Source of the DNA: Psychromonas ossibalaenae ATCC BAA-1528
GTDB lineage: Bacteria > Pseudomonadota > Gammaproteobacteria > Enterobacterales > Psychromonadaceae
NCBI RefSeq assembly: GCF_000381745.1
Contig: NZ_KB906982.1
Location: 31,388-95,387, forward strand
DNA: 64,000 nucleotides
Direction: 5' to 3'
Shown here: positions 28,175 through 38,163 of the stretch, piece by piece
How positions within the stretch are numbered: position 1 is the first letter of the stretch
Layout of the letters: the number at the start of each line of letters is the position of its first letter
Program-made: the position numbers and the translations under genes
The notes under the pieces: model-generated
Databases searched by the model: none
Seen by the model: only the letters and a program-made list of their open reading frames with translations
What the model was told of the DNA's origin: nothing

Positions 28175-28284
28175 TTAATTCTTTAGAAAAACGAAAGCAG
28201 TTTCTTCATTCCATGAACCATATAACTTCGCGTATAGAATATTATTGTACACCCCAAGCTTAAATTCACCATGCAGGATCCCTT
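28175..28284 (-). pseudogene. N-terminal fragment of a third copy of the 130-residue protein family
   Basis: The minus-strand frame reads HGEFKLGVYNNILYAKLYG then SWNEETAFVFLKN and stop. It aligns with HGVFKLALENNILIVEGRG then PWNKEALKIS at the N-terminus of the two tandem genes at 20445-21483. Identity is about half over 30 residues, so this is an old, truncated relative rather than a recent copy. No continuation of the C-terminal part was found in any frame beyond the stop. Confidence 0.6.
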
Positions 28285-28864
28285 TTACCGGATTGTAACC
28301 TATATCAAATTCATTGGAGAAATAACGATACAAAGATCCCAAAGCGGCTTTATATCTAATACCATTCCGCATAATTAAATGGTCTGAATTTACGAAGGAA
28401 AAATTAATGATAGTAAGGCATTTGATTGAGCATAAGTTGGCTATTGGGATTGAAAACAACGAAGCTATCGTTAATTTTATCCAGTAAGACTGAGCAGATA
28501 TTTATGCGGATTGGTATAATAACTGTGGCGGAGACTTTATCCCTGGAGAGTTGTTCAGGTCAACCCCAACAGACACTTTTCTAAAGGAATTTTCATATTA
28601 AATTGGCGACTAATCAGTATTAGCCGAATGCAACCACAACAATTCTTCCATTCGCTAAAAGTTGAAGCTATCCAATATGAACCGGTTATGGCTAAAGGAA
28701 TGATGCGACAAACGGTATTTGAATAATTTGTTGTACTGCTTGGGATCTTGTTGCGCACAGAATCTGCACGTGAAGAACCGGATATGGACAGGAGGCAATT
28801 ATAAAAAAGGAATTTACTAAGCAGTGGATACAAAAAATCCCTGCATAAGCAAGGATTTAAAGTA
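28285..28864. other. Degenerate region next to tRNA-Leu
   Basis: Short interrupted frames on both strands, for example a plus-strand ATG at about 28409 that reads about 27 codons to a stop, then DWYNNCGGDFIPGELF. None belongs to a family I recognise. The look is of decayed genes, in keeping with an eroded insertion. Confidence 0.35.
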
Positions 28865-28949
28865 TGGTGCCCGAGGACGGACTTGAACCGTCACTTCCGA
28901 AGAAAACGGATTTTGAATCCGTCGTGTCTACCAATTCCACCACTCGGGC
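28865..28949 (-). tRNA. tRNA-Leu (anticodon CAA)
   Basis: This 85-base tRNA includes an encoded CCA end. The acceptor stem is GCCCGAG/CTCGGGC with discriminator A. The anticodon stem ACGGA/TCCGT encloses loop TTCAAAA, giving anticodon CAA, which reads UUG. The long variable arm is TTTTCTTCGGAAGTGA, as expected for a class II leucine tRNA. The T-arm GACGG TTCAAGT CCGTC is intact. Its 3' part is repeated at 25697-25752. Confidence 0.97.
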
Positions 28950-29195
28950 ATCGAGTAATTTGCAGTGATTTAAAACAGACTGCTGATAAGACAAAATGAT
29001 TATACCTAGGCATTTATTTCAAACAAGAGATTTCCTACACTAATTTGGTAACTGCTTAAAAAGCCGACAAAAAACACCCGTTCACTGTTAAACACCTCAC
29101 ACTATTCTCGACTTCGTACAAGCATCTTAATATAAAATGACTGCCAAGTGATTTTGCATTTGTTACACTGAGTTTTCACTCTTTAAGGAATTATT

Positions 29196-29750
29196 ATGGC
29201 CAAACGTAATCAGAAAAAGGTAACTAAACCAACCTTGCAGGAACAATATCAAAGCTGTCCCCGTGCTAATTTTTTTAAGCGTTTAGGCGCCTATACTTAT
29301 GACCTGTTTGCACTGGCTGCGTTACTGATGCTGGCGGTTGTGTTTGCAATTGTAGCCACTATTATCGCTAATAAAGTGGGTTTGATTAACCTTGATGCTT
29401 ATAAAGATACTGCAGAATACTTAAGCCACAGCGGCGTCTTTGCTGCTTACTTAGCGCTGGTTATCGTGGGTTTTTACGGTTACTTCTGGAGTAAAGGCGG
29501 GCAGACCATCGGCATGAAAGCATGGCGCCTGCGAGTACAAAATAGTGACGGCAGTAACATCAGCTTTACTCAGGCACTAATTCGCCTGGCAACTTCAGCA
29601 TTTGGCTTAGGTAATATTATGGCTTTTTTCGAAAATCGTAATGCATTTCAGGATTTATGGGCAGAATGCGAAGTGGTTGTATTAACACAAGAATTAAGTA
29701 ACTGGAAAGGATTCAAAGGCATGGCCTTTATGGATCAGGATAAAAAATAA
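29196..29750 (+). CDS. RDD-family membrane protein
   Basis: This 184-residue inner-membrane protein has a Lys-rich cytoplasmic N-terminus (MAKRNQKKVTKPT). Two clear transmembrane segments lie at about residues 37-59 and 79-97, and a third weaker one at about 127-145. The family hallmarks are RLGAYTYDLFAL (Arg and Asp), WSKGGQTIGMKAWRLRV and FQDLWAEC (Asp in the last helix region). RDD proteins are small membrane proteins, some of them Na+/H+ or organic-ion transporters; the specific role is unknown. It is convergent with lptG across a shared terminator, an arrangement I recall from Psychromonas/Vibrio relatives. Confidence 0.88.
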   Translation: MAKRNQKKVTKPTLQEQYQSCPRANFFKRLGAYTYDLFALAALLMLAVVFAIVATIIANKVGLINLDAYKDTAEYLSHSGVFAAYLALVIVGFYGYFWSKGGQTIGMKAWRLRVQNSDGSNISFTQALIRLATSAFGLGNIMAFFENRNAFQDLWAECEVVVLTQELSNWKGFKGMAFMDQDKK

Positions 29751-29766
29751 TCCCTGCTGATAAATA

Positions 29767-29807
29767 AAAATGCCGCCTCAACTTGTAGAAAGTTCAGGCG
29801 GCATTTT
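29767..29807. terminator. Bidirectional terminator between the RDD gene and lptG
   Basis: Stem AAAATGCCGCCT / AGGCGGCATTTT with an inner ACTT/AAGT extension. A- and T-runs on the two sides let it stop transcription from both convergent genes. Confidence 0.92.
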
Positions 29808-29822
29808 ATTATCTGCTGGATC

Positions 29823-30887
29823 TTAACTTTGCCGTTTCAGTAAATACATGGCAATCGTTAGGACCAGAATACTCGGCAGCAGTGCTCCAATTAACGGAGG
29901 CAGGTTAAATACCAGACTAAACGGCCCGAATAACTCACCAGATACGTGGAAAGCAAAACCACTGGCGATACCAAAAATCAGACGGGTTCCCATACTTACC
30001 GAACGTAATCCCCCGAATATAAATGAGACGGATAGAAGCATCATTACAATAACAGTAAAGGGCAGTACCGCTTTACGCCAGAGCACCAGCCAGTAACTTT
30101 TTGCATCCTGTTCATTAGTTTCAAGATACTGGATGTAATTATAGATATCGCGCATCGACATTTTATCGGGCTCACTTAATATCACCTCTAATTTTTTCGG
30201 GGTAAGATCCGTTTGCCAGACAAACTCAGGGAGCTGCTCTATCTCCGTTTTATCACTTAAAAAACGAGTACGGCTGATCTGCTCTAATAACCATGAGCCC
30301 TGCTGATAAACTCCTTTTTGTGCAACAACCGCATTATCAAGTTTCATTTCATCATCAAAAAAATACAATTGAACATTAAACAGCTCTGACTGGCTGTTCA
30401 TACGCCCGATACTGATAAAAGACTTAGCATCTTTTACCCATACACCGTATTTATTGCTCACCTTTTCCTGCCCGCTGCGCGCCTGATCACGCATCGAATA
30501 AGCTTCTTTATCCGTCTGCGGCGCAACGAACTCTCCCAGTACCATCACCATCAACACCATAGGGATCGCGGTTTTAAGCACTGCACCGGCAATACGCAGT
30601 TTAGACATGCCGGCAGCCTGCATCACCACCAGTTCACTGCTGCTTGCCAGACTGCCTAACCCGATTAATGCTCCGATTAAGGCGGCCATAGGAAAAAACA
30701 CTGCAATTTCAACCGGCATTTTCAGAACCACAAAATATGCAGCAGCCAGTGCATCATAAGTGCCCTGCCCCACGTTTCGCATCTGCTCAACAAATTTAAT
30801 GATGCTGCTTAAGCCGATTAATACAAACAAACTTAAAAAAGTGGCTGCAAAAATAGTTTTACCAATGTAACGATCTAAAATACCCAT
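29823..30887 (-). CDS. lptG: LPS export permease LptG
   Basis: This 354-residue inner-membrane half-permease belongs to the LptB2FG ABC exporter that extracts LPS and passes it to LptC. There are three N-terminal helices, a large periplasmic jellyroll-like domain at about residues 125-260, and three C-terminal helices (about 272-350). The start MGILDRYIGKTIFAATFLSLF is typical of LptG. The coupling region TLLGLGSLASSSELVVMQAAGMS-like block is seen as GALIGLGSLASSSELVVM then QAAGMSKLRI. It is downstream of lptF by 27 bases in the same operon; lptB, A and C are elsewhere. Confidence 0.96.
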   Translation of the reverse strand: MGILDRYIGKTIFAATFLSLFVLIGLSSIIKFVEQMRNVGQGTYDALAAAYFVVLKMPVEIAVFFPMAALIGALIGLGSLASSSELVVMQAAGMSKLRIAGAVLKTAIPMVLMVMVLGEFVAPQTDKEAYSMRDQARSGQEKVSNKYGVWVKDAKSFISIGRMNSQSELFNVQLYFFDDEMKLDNAVVAQKGVYQQGSWLLEQISRTRFLSDKTEIEQLPEFVWQTDLTPKKLEVILSEPDKMSMRDIYNYIQYLETNEQDAKSYWLVLWRKAVLPFTVIVMMLLSVSFIFGGLRSVSMGTRLIFGIASGFAFHVSGELFGPFSLVFNLPPLIGALLPSILVLTIAMYLLKRQS

Positions 30888-30914
30888 GATACTAATTCCG
30901 TTTTTATAACCAAG

Positions 30915-31994
30915 TTACTTGGATTGACTAACTTTAGTGAACTTACCTAAACTCTGTAGATGCAGAATAAGACCGACTATAAAGAATAAAATCTGCACCC
31001 CCCACATACTTAAGGCGGGTATAACACCTTCTTCAATAAGACTTTTTGATGTGCTTAATAATAAGAAAAAGGTTAAATACAAGGCTAGCGCAGGTAATAG
31101 CTTAGAGTAACGCCCCTGACGCGGATTTACTTTAGCAAGCGGTACAGCCATAAACGTCAACAGTAATATTGACAGAGGAATAGCGATACGCCACTGCAGC
31201 TCAGCCTGATAGCTAAGATCTGCGACACCAATCAGCTGCTGAGTCGGCAGTGCCTCTGCCCCGCGTGCCCTGTTCTTTACTTCACGGTTAGCAATATGCA
31301 CTTCGTAAGAGTCAAAACCGGTATTATCAAACTCATTCTGACCAACAATACCCGCGTAGCGTTGTCCATCCTCAAGTGTTAACCACACGCCGTCGCTTTT
31401 ATCTTCCACCTTACCAGTTAATGAAGATAATACTGAAGGCGACTTACCCGCCTCTTTAGGCCAGTGGGCTGCAAAAACTTTTTCTAATTCATTACCGTTT
31501 TTATATCTTTCAATATAAACCACCCCGCCGTTATTAGAGGTTTTATGGAAACGTCCCTCTATCAGCATCGCGGTACCAGCATCTGATTCTGCGTTTTCAA
31601 TAACACTCACCATCTTATCTTCAGCAGCAGGCGCTAGATACAAGCTGTTAAAAGAAGCAAAAGAAAAGGTTAAAAATGATAACAGCAGCGTTGCTTTAAG
31701 CACTTTATTCGGACTGTATCCGCATGAAGTCATCGCCACCATTTCACTTTCGCTGTGCAGGCGCCCGTGAGCAAAAAGAACCGCCAGAAAGAAGCTGATC
31801 GGCAGCATTAATGTACCCAATGTCGGCAGATTTAAATACAGAATGGTCATAACCAGATCCGGCGGAATAACCCCTTTAATGGCCTGAGCAAGTATGGAAA
31901 TGAATTTTTGGCTGACAAAAATAAGAAGTAGAACAAACAGAATTCCAATCTGGCTTTTAAATGTTTCCAGCATTAGATAACGAAGAAGTATCAC
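30915..31994 (-). CDS. lptF: LPS export permease LptF
   Basis: This 359-residue partner of LptG in the LPS exporter has the same layout: helices at both ends and a periplasmic beta domain at about residues 130-260. Family signatures are MILLRYLMLETFKSQIGILFV at the start in two adjoining blocks, the coupling-helix region HSESEMVAMTSCGYSP, and NPRQGRYSKLLPAL before the last helices. It is the first gene of the operon and divergent from pepA, with a 191-base shared upstream region. Essential in most Gram-negative bacteria. Confidence 0.96.
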   Translation of the reverse strand: MILLRYLMLETFKSQIGILFVLLLIFVSQKFISILAQAIKGVIPPDLVMTILYLNLPTLGTLMLPISFFLAVLFAHGRLHSESEMVAMTSCGYSPNKVLKATLLLSFLTFSFASFNSLYLAPAAEDKMVSVIENAESDAGTAMLIEGRFHKTSNNGGVVYIERYKNGNELEKVFAAHWPKEAGKSPSVLSSLTGKVEDKSDGVWLTLEDGQRYAGIVGQNEFDNTGFDSYEVHIANREVKNRARGAEALPTQQLIGVADLSYQAELQWRIAIPLSILLLTFMAVPLAKVNPRQGRYSKLLPALALYLTFFLLLSTSKSLIEEGVIPALSMWGVQILFFIVGLILHLQSLGKFTKVSQSK

Positions 31995-32185
31995 CCTGTT
32001 CTCCAGTGTAAAATAAGATTCTATGAAAGATGGTAAAATAGTGGATTAAGCAAGTAAATACGGTAAAATTGCTATTTTTGTATATTTAGAAGAGTTATCA
32101 AGATCCACATACCTCTATAATAACTGCATTTTCAGAAAAATAGCACAGTTAATCGTAATATAATCTATTCGACTTAAGGATACAT

Positions 32186-33700
32186 ATGGAATTTCTAGTT
32201 AAAAGCGGCAACCCGGAAAAACAGCGCAGTGCTTGTATTGTCGTTGGTGTATTCGAACCTCGCCGTTTATCACAAGCCGGTGAACAGCTTGATGAGATAA
32301 GTGAAGGCTACTTAAGCACCCTGCTGCGCCGTGGTGATATCGAAGGTAAAGTCGGCCAGGTTTTATTCCTGCATCATGTGCCTAACGTATTAAGCGAACG
32401 TGTTTTATTAGTGGGTTGTGGTAAAGAACGTGAATTAACTGAAACACAATACAAACAGATCATTGCTAAAACCATTGCTACATTAAATGACACAGGTTCA
32501 CTGGAATCCATCTGTTTCCTTTCTGAGCTGCATATCAAAGGGCGCGACACATACTGGGCCGTACGACAGGCTGTTGAAGCAGCAAAGGATTCTTTGTATA
32601 ACTTTGATCAGTTCAAAACCAATAAAGACAATACACGCCGCCCTCTGCGTAAATTAACTTTTAACGTGCCGAGCCGCAAAGAATTAGCACGCGCTGAGCT
32701 GGCACTGCAGCATGGCCTAGCGGTTTCTTCCGGCGCTAAAGCCTGTAAAGATCTGGCTAATATGCCGCCGAATATCTGTACGCCGCTGTATTTAGCAGAA
32801 CAGGCACAGGCCCTGGATGAGCGCTTCGATAAAATCAGTACTGAAATTGTTGATACCGAGCAGATGACTGAACTGAAGATGGACAGTTATTTAGCAGTGG
32901 CAAAAGGTTCAGATCATCCTGCTTATATGTCTTTAATGCATTACAACGGCGGCCGTGAAGATCAGAAGCCGATTATATTAGTAGGCAAAGGTCTGACTTT
33001 TGACTCCGGCGGTATTTCATTAAAACCAGGCGCAGGCATGGATGAAATGAAATATGATATGGGCGGTGCTGCCAGTGTATTCGGTGCAATGAAAGCATTA
33101 GCAAAACTGGATCTGCCGATTAATGTTATCGGTATTTTAGCCGGAGCAGAAAATATGCCGGCCAGTAACGCATACCGTCCTGGTGATATCTTAACCACTA
33201 TGTCAGGACAGACAGTGGAAGTATTAAATACCGATGCAGAAGGCCGTCTGGTTTTATGTGATGTATTGACTTACGTGGAACGTTTTGAGCCTGAATGTGT
33301 TGTTGATATTGCTACACTAACCGGCGCATGTATTATGGCACTAGGTCATAATATCAGCGGATTAATGACACCGCATAAAGGTCTGGCACACGAACTGCTG
33401 AATGCATCAAACCAGTCTGGTGATAAAGCCTGGCAGCTGCCGATGGATGAAGAGTTCCAGAAACAACTGGACAGCCCCTTTGCAGATATGGCTAATATTG
33501 GCGGACGCCCAGCAGGCACCATTACTGCGGCTTGTTTCCTTTCCCGCTTTACTAAAAATTATAACTGGGCACATTTAGACGTAGCAGGAACAGCCTGGAA
33601 AAGCGGTGCGAACAAAGGAGCAACCGGCCGCCCGGTTTCATTATTAACGCAGTTTTTAATTAACCGCAGTGAAAATGAAACAACAGAAGCAAACAGTTAA
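32186..33700 (+). CDS. pepA: Leucyl aminopeptidase PepA (M17)
   Basis: This 504-residue M17 dizinc/manganese aminopeptidase has an N-terminal macro-like domain and a C-terminal catalytic domain with the metal and active-site motifs [16 protein letters not shown] and the signature [16 protein letters not shown]. In E. coli PepA also binds DNA at cer/carAB sites. Whether this one does cannot be read from sequence. The ATG has AAGGA about six bases upstream. It is divergent from lptFG and followed after three bases by holC, a conserved arrangement. Confidence 0.97.
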   Translation: MEFLVKSGNPEKQRSACIVVGVFEPRRLSQAGEQLDEISEGYLSTLLRRGDIEGKVGQVLFLHHVPNVLSERVLLVGCGKERELTETQYKQIIAKTIATLNDTGSLESICFLSELHIKGRDTYWAVRQAVEAAKDSLYNFDQFKTNKDNTRRPLRKLTFNVPSRKELARAELALQHGLAVSSGAKACKDLANMPPNICTPLYLAEQAQALDERFDKISTEIVDTEQMTELKMDSYLAVAKGSDHPAYMSLMHYNGGREDQKPIILVGKGLTFDSGGISLKPGAGMDEMKYDMGGAASVFGAMKALAKLDLPINVIGILAGAENMPASNAYRPGDILTTMSGQTVEVLNTDAEGRLVLCDVLTYVERFEPECVVDIATLTGACIMALGHNISGLMTPHKGLAHELLNASNQSGDKAWQLPMDEEFQKQLDSPFADMANIGGRPAGTITAACFLSRFTKNYNWAHLDVAGTAWKSGANKGATGRPVSLLTQFLINRSENETTEANS

Positions 33701-33703
33701 ATA

Positions 33704-34186
33704 ATGAGCCAGGTTGTTTTTTATATTTTGCCTGAACAGCAGGAATTAGATACTCAAAGCTTCAGCAGCCATTTTGCCCAAGCTTGCTCTACTGCAGCAT
33801 TTTATTATTTACAAAATAGAAAAGTATTTATTTATACCGATACGCGAGAAGATGCATTTGCGGTAGATGAATACTTATGGCAGTTTGACGGTGACAGTTT
33901 TGTACCGCATAACCTGCTTGGCGAAGGGCCGCGTTTCGGTACGCCAGTTGAAATCAGCTGGCAGGCCCCGACACACCCTCGCCAGATATTAATTAATTTA
34001 AGTTCGAACGTGCCTGACTTTGCGGTTAACTTTCAGCAGGTCATCGATTTTGTTCCCTTTGCGGAGCCGTTAAAAATTGCAGCACGAACACGTTACAGCG
34101 CCTATAAAAAAATGGGCCTGACACTTTCTACTCAAACAGTTGAAAATACAGAAACTGCTGAGTCAACCACCAAAACAGAAGATTAA
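33704..34186 (+). CDS. holC: DNA polymerase III subunit chi HolC
   Basis: This 160-residue subunit of the clamp-loader complex links psi (HolD) to single-strand binding protein. The family pattern is visible: VVFYILPEQQE at the start, AFYYLQNRKVFIYTDTREDAFAVDEYLWQF, then SFVPHNLLGEGPRFGTPVEISW, each in parts. The C-terminal 20 residues are an unconserved Thr/Glu-rich tail. It lies three bases after pepA and three bases before valS, so the three genes probably form one transcript. Confidence 0.95.
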   Translation: MSQVVFYILPEQQELDTQSFSSHFAQACSTAAFYYLQNRKVFIYTDTREDAFAVDEYLWQFDGDSFVPHNLLGEGPRFGTPVEISWQAPTHPRQILINLSSNVPDFAVNFQQVIDFVPFAEPLKIAARTRYSAYKKMGLTLSTQTVENTETAESTTKTED

Positions 34187-34189
34187 CAC

Positions 34190-37054
34190 ATGGAAAAGAC
34201 ATACAACCCAAGTGCCATTGAGCAGAAAAACTACCAAACGTGGGAAGAGAAAGGTTATTTCAAACCGCACGGTGATACTGATAAAGAAAGCTACTGCATC
34301 ATGATCCCGCCGCCGAATGTCACGGGTAGTCTGCACATGGGTCATGCTTTCCAGGATACGATCATGGATACCTTGATCCGTTACCAGCGTATGCAGGGTA
34401 AAAATACCCTATGGCAGATGGGTACCGACCACGCGGGTATCGCAACACAGATGGTTGTTGAACGTAAACTGTTTGCTGAAACAGGACAGACTCGTAAAGA
34501 TTTAGGTCGTGAAACGTTTATTGATAAAATCTGGGACTGGAAAGCCGAATCTGGTGGTAATATCTCTAAGCAGATGCGTCGTTTAGGTACTTCTGTTGAC
34601 TGGGACCGTGAACGTTTCACCATGGATGACGGCTTATCTGAAGCCGTTAAAAAGACATTTGTAGACCTGTACAACGACGACCTTATCTACCGTGGTAAGC
34701 GTTTAGTTAACTGGGATCCAAAACTACACACTGCAATTTCTGACTTAGAAGTTGAAAACAAAGATGTCAAAGGCTCAATGTGGCACTTCCGCTACCCGTT
34801 AGCGGACGGTGCGTTAACAGCTGACGGTAAAGGTTACCTAGTAGTGGCAACTACACGTCCTGAAACCATGTTAGGTGATACAGCAGTTGCAGTAAACCCT
34901 GAAGATCCTCGTTACAAAGATCTTATTGGTAAGAATATTCTTTTACCTTTTACCAGCCGCTTAATTCCAATTGTTGCTGATGATCACGCCGATATGGAAA
35001 AAGGCACGGGCTGCGTAAAAATCACTCCTGCGCATGATTTTAACGATTACGAGGTTGGTAAACGTAACAAACTACCAATGATCAACGTATTAGATTTCGA
35101 AGCTAAAATTCGTGATGAAGCAGAAGTATTTAACAGCAACGGTGAAAAGAGCGACGATTACAGCACTGAATTACCAGCACAATTCCAAGGTTTAACCCGT
35201 GAAGATGCGCGTAAATTAGTCGTTTCTGAACTTGAAGCCTTAGGTTTATTAGATGAAATAAAACCGCATGATTTAACTGTTCCTTATGGTGACCGCGGTG
35301 GTGTTGTTATCGAGCCGATGCTGACTGACCAATGGTATGTACGTGTTGCACCGCTTGCTAAAACAGCGACTGAAGCGGTAGCAAACGGTGATATCAAATT
35401 TGTTCCACAGCAGTACGAAAACATGTACAACTCGTGGATGAACGATGTACAAGACTGGTGTATCTCTCGCCAACTTTGGTGGGGACACCGTATCCCGGCC
35501 TGGTACGACGAAGCAGGTAAAGTTTACGTAGGTCACGATGAAACACTAGTACGTAAAGAACACAATTTAGATGACTCTGTTGTTTTAACTCAGGATGACG
35601 ACGTATTAGATACCTGGTTCTCATCAGGTTTATGGACATTTTCAACACTAGGCTGGCCGCAGCAGACATTAGATCTTAAAACCTTCCACTCTACAGACGT
35701 ATTAGTAACAGGTTTTGATATTATTTTCTTCTGGGTTGCACGTATGATCATGATGACCATGCACTTCATGAAAGATGAAAACGGCAAACCACAAGTGCCT
35801 TTCAAAACAGTTTATGTCACCGGTCTTATCCGTGATGAAAACGGCGATAAGATGTCTAAATCTAAAGGTAACGTGCTGGATCCGTTAGATATGATTGACG
35901 GTATTGATTTAGAAAGCTTGGTAACAAAACGCTGCGGCAATATGATGCAGCCGCAGCTGGCTAAGAAAATTGAAAAGCAGACACGTAAAGCCTTTGAAAA
36001 CGGTATTGAAGCACACGGTACTGATGCACTGCGTTTCACACTAGCGGCAATGGCTTCAACGGGGCGTGATATCAACTGGGATATGAACCGCCTTGAAGGT
36101 TACCGTAATTTCTGTAACAAACTATGGAATGCAAGCCGTTATGTATTAATGAGCAGTGAAGAGAACCCTTCTGGCTTTGGTGCTGATGCAGGTAATGAGA
36201 TGCAGCTGAGCCTTGCGGATCGCTGGATCCAGGGTCAACTGCAGAATACCATTAAAGAATACACGCATGCTTTAGATACCTTCCGTTTCGATTTAGCGGC
36301 CAACATTCTTTACGAATTCACCTGGAGTCAGTTCTGCGGCTGGTACCTAGAGTTAACTAAACCCGTTTTATTCAAAGGCAGTGAAGCGGAGCAGCGTGGT
36401 ACACGTAATACGCTGATTAACGTACTTGAAACACTGCTGCGTTTAGCACATCCAATCATGCCGTTTATGACTGAAGAGATCTGGCAGCGTGTGAAAGGTA
36501 TTACTGGTTTAGGCGGCGACAGCATCATGCTTGAAAGCTTCCCTAAAGTTGATGAAGCACTAAACGATCAACAAGCTGTTGAAGATTTAGAGTGGGTTAA
36601 GCAGGTTATCGTAGCGATTCGTAATATCCGTGGTGAGATGGATATCAGCCCGAAAACACCGCTTAATCTATTAGCTAAAAACGCATCGGCTGAAGATCAG
36701 CGTCGTTTCTCTGAAAACGAAGGTTTCTTAGCCGCGCTTGCAAAACTAGACTCTGTAACGATCGTAGCGACTGGCGAAGAAACACCCGTTTCTGCAACTG
36801 CACTTGTTGGTGAACTTGAGCTGTTAATTCCAATGGCCGGGTTAATTGATGTAGAAGCTGAGCAGGCTCGTTTAAACAAACAGCTTGAGAAAGCGTCAAA
36901 AGAGCTGGCAAAAATATCCGGCAAGCTAAGCAACGAACGTTTTGTCAGTAACGCACCGGAAGCAGTTATTGCAAAAGAGCGCGCTAAGCAGGATGAGTTA
37001 CAGACAACTTGTGATAAATTAAACGAACAGATTGAGACTATTAAAGCGCTGTAA
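34190..37054 (+). CDS. valS: Valyl-tRNA synthetase
   Basis: This 954-residue class I aminoacyl-tRNA synthetase charges tRNA-Val. The HIGH motif appears in [17 protein letters not shown] and the KMSKS motif in [13 protein letters not shown]. The CP1 editing domain includes [18 protein letters not shown]. The C-terminal anticodon-binding domain is followed by the Lys/Glu-rich coiled-coil tail ([16 protein letters not shown]). Full length, with no internal disruption. Codon use is strongly biased toward GGT/CGT/GAA-type codons, as expected for a highly expressed gene. Confidence 0.98.
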   Translation: MEKTYNPSAIEQKNYQTWEEKGYFKPHGDTDKESYCIMIPPPNVTGSLHMGHAFQDTIMDTLIRYQRMQGKNTLWQMGTDHAGIATQMVVERKLFAETGQTRKDLGRETFIDKIWDWKAESGGNISKQMRRLGTSVDWDRERFTMDDGLSEAVKKTFVDLYNDDLIYRGKRLVNWDPKLHTAISDLEVENKDVKGSMWHFRYPLADGALTADGKGYLVVATTRPETMLGDTAVAVNPEDPRYKDLIGKNILLPFTSRLIPIVADDHADMEKGTGCVKITPAHDFNDYEVGKRNKLPMINVLDFEAKIRDEAEVFNSNGEKSDDYSTELPAQFQGLTREDARKLVVSELEALGLLDEIKPHDLTVPYGDRGGVVIEPMLTDQWYVRVAPLAKTATEAVANGDIKFVPQQYENMYNSWMNDVQDWCISRQLWWGHRIPAWYDEAGKVYVGHDETLVRKEHNLDDSVVLTQDDDVLDTWFSSGLWTFSTLGWPQQTLDLKTFHSTDVLVTGFDIIFFWVARMIMMTMHFMKDENGKPQVPFKTVYVTGLIRDENGDKMSKSKGNVLDPLDMIDGIDLESLVTKRCGNMMQPQLAKKIEKQTRKAFENGIEAHGTDALRFTLAAMASTGRDINWDMNRLEGYRNFCNKLWNASRYVLMSSEENPSGFGADAGNEMQLSLADRWIQGQLQNTIKEYTHALDTFRFDLAANILYEFTWSQFCGWYLELTKPVLFKGSEAEQRGTRNTLINVLETLLRLAHPIMPFMTEEIWQRVKGITGLGGDSIMLESFPKVDEALNDQQAVEDLEWVKQVIVAIRNIRGEMDISPKTPLNLLAKNASAEDQRRFSENEGFLAALAKLDSVTIVATGEETPVSATALVGELELLIPMAGLIDVEAEQARLNKQLEKASKELAKISGKLSNERFVSNAPEAVIAKERAKQDELQTTCDKLNEQIETIKAL

Positions 37055-37081
37055 TTTCATCGCTGAATAGCTCTGCAGATA

Positions 37082-37117
37082 AAAGATCCGTCCCTCATGG
37101 TACGGATCTTTTTTTTT
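37082..37117 (+). terminator. Rho-independent terminator after valS
   Basis: Stem AAGATCCGT/ACGGATCTT with a 10-base loop and a run of nine T residues, 28 bases after the valS stop. Confidence 0.95.
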
Positions 37118-37222
37118 GTAAATTTGATGCATAAACACACAGGTAAATGTCCAATTTAACTCTCGTAACCCGTTCGTCTATCATATACTAATAATTGCTC
37201 TCGTTTATTTAGGAAACAAAAA

Positions 37223-38107
37223 ATGAAATGGCTGGTTATTGCTGCTTTTAGTTTTTACAGCTCATTAAATTATGCCCAGGTCACTAAAATTATTGTCTGG
37301 GACAGCCTTTATAATAACCCGACACCAATCGTGATGAATTATCTGCGTCGAGCATTAGAAGTAACAGTAGAAGAGTACGGAGATTATCAGTTAATCGAGT
37401 CAGCTAAAATGGAACAGGGACGATCTTTAGTTGAACTGGGCAGACAGAAACATGCAAAACTTGATTTAGCAACTTACGCACCAACAGCGGAGCGAGAAAA
37501 ACAGGCTATCGCGATCCGCATTCCCCTGCTCAGCGGCCTTATGGGTTACCGCTTATGTTTAATCGATGAAAAAAAACAGACTATTTTCCAAGATATTGAA
37601 AATAAACAGCAGCTGATTAATAAACATATCAGCATAGGGCAGCACCAGGACTGGCCAGATACCACCATTTTACGTTTCAATAATTTGCCCGTACAGACCA
37701 CCCATAAAAAAGAGCTGCTGTTTCAAAAACTGATCCGGGGACGTTTTGACTGTTTCAGCCGCGGTGCTAGTGAGATTTATGCGGAGTATTTGGCCCATAA
37801 ATCTCAAGGTATCGTGATTGAAAAAGAACTGCTGATCTATTATCCGCTGCCGATTTTTTTCTTTGTTAATAAATCACGCCCCCGGTTAGCAGAGCGTATA
37901 CAGCTGGGTCTGCAGAAGTTAATCGATTCCGGTGAATTTGACCAATCTTTTGAACAGTTCTTCTCTCCGATTATTGATGAATTGAAACTAACCGACAGAG
38001 TGGTGATTGACCTGCATAATCCGACTTTATCAGAAAAAACCATTCAGGCCATGAAAATACCAACACAAAGATTTAGAGAAAATCATCTGCAAAAACAAGC
38101 GGATTAG
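37223..38107 (+). CDS. Periplasmic-binding-like protein, tandem copy 1
   Basis: This 294-residue exported protein has a signal peptide MKWLVIAAFSFYSSLNYAQ. The mature part has a type-II periplasmic binding fold pattern: ALEVTVEEYGDYQLIESAKMEQGR early, RIPLLSGLMGYRLCLI at the hinge, and a late FDCFSRGASEIYAEY block. No transporter genes are nearby, so it is probably a sensory or orphan binding protein; the ligand is unknown. A paralogue follows after 56 bases. The two share NPTLS(E/Q)(K/Q)TI near the C-terminus and keep the Phe-Asp-Cys-Phe motif. It starts downstream of the valS terminator. Confidence 0.8.
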   Translation: MKWLVIAAFSFYSSLNYAQVTKIIVWDSLYNNPTPIVMNYLRRALEVTVEEYGDYQLIESAKMEQGRSLVELGRQKHAKLDLATYAPTAEREKQAIAIRIPLLSGLMGYRLCLIDEKKQTIFQDIENKQQLINKHISIGQHQDWPDTTILRFNNLPVQTTHKKELLFQKLIRGRFDCFSRGASEIYAEYLAHKSQGIVIEKELLIYYPLPIFFFVNKSRPRLAERIQLGLQKLIDSGEFDQSFEQFFSPIIDELKLTDRVVIDLHNPTLSEKTIQAMKIPTQRFRENHLQKQAD

Positions 38108-38163
38108 CCGATACACAGAACTAGCTATAACTTTTTTGATTCTTCTGCTAAAGGTTACTGATA

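Noticed and set aside
28555..28833. 92-codon minus-strand ORF near tRNA-Leu
   Set aside because: No recognisable family, odd composition, no ribosome binding site, and it lies in a stretch that looks decayed.
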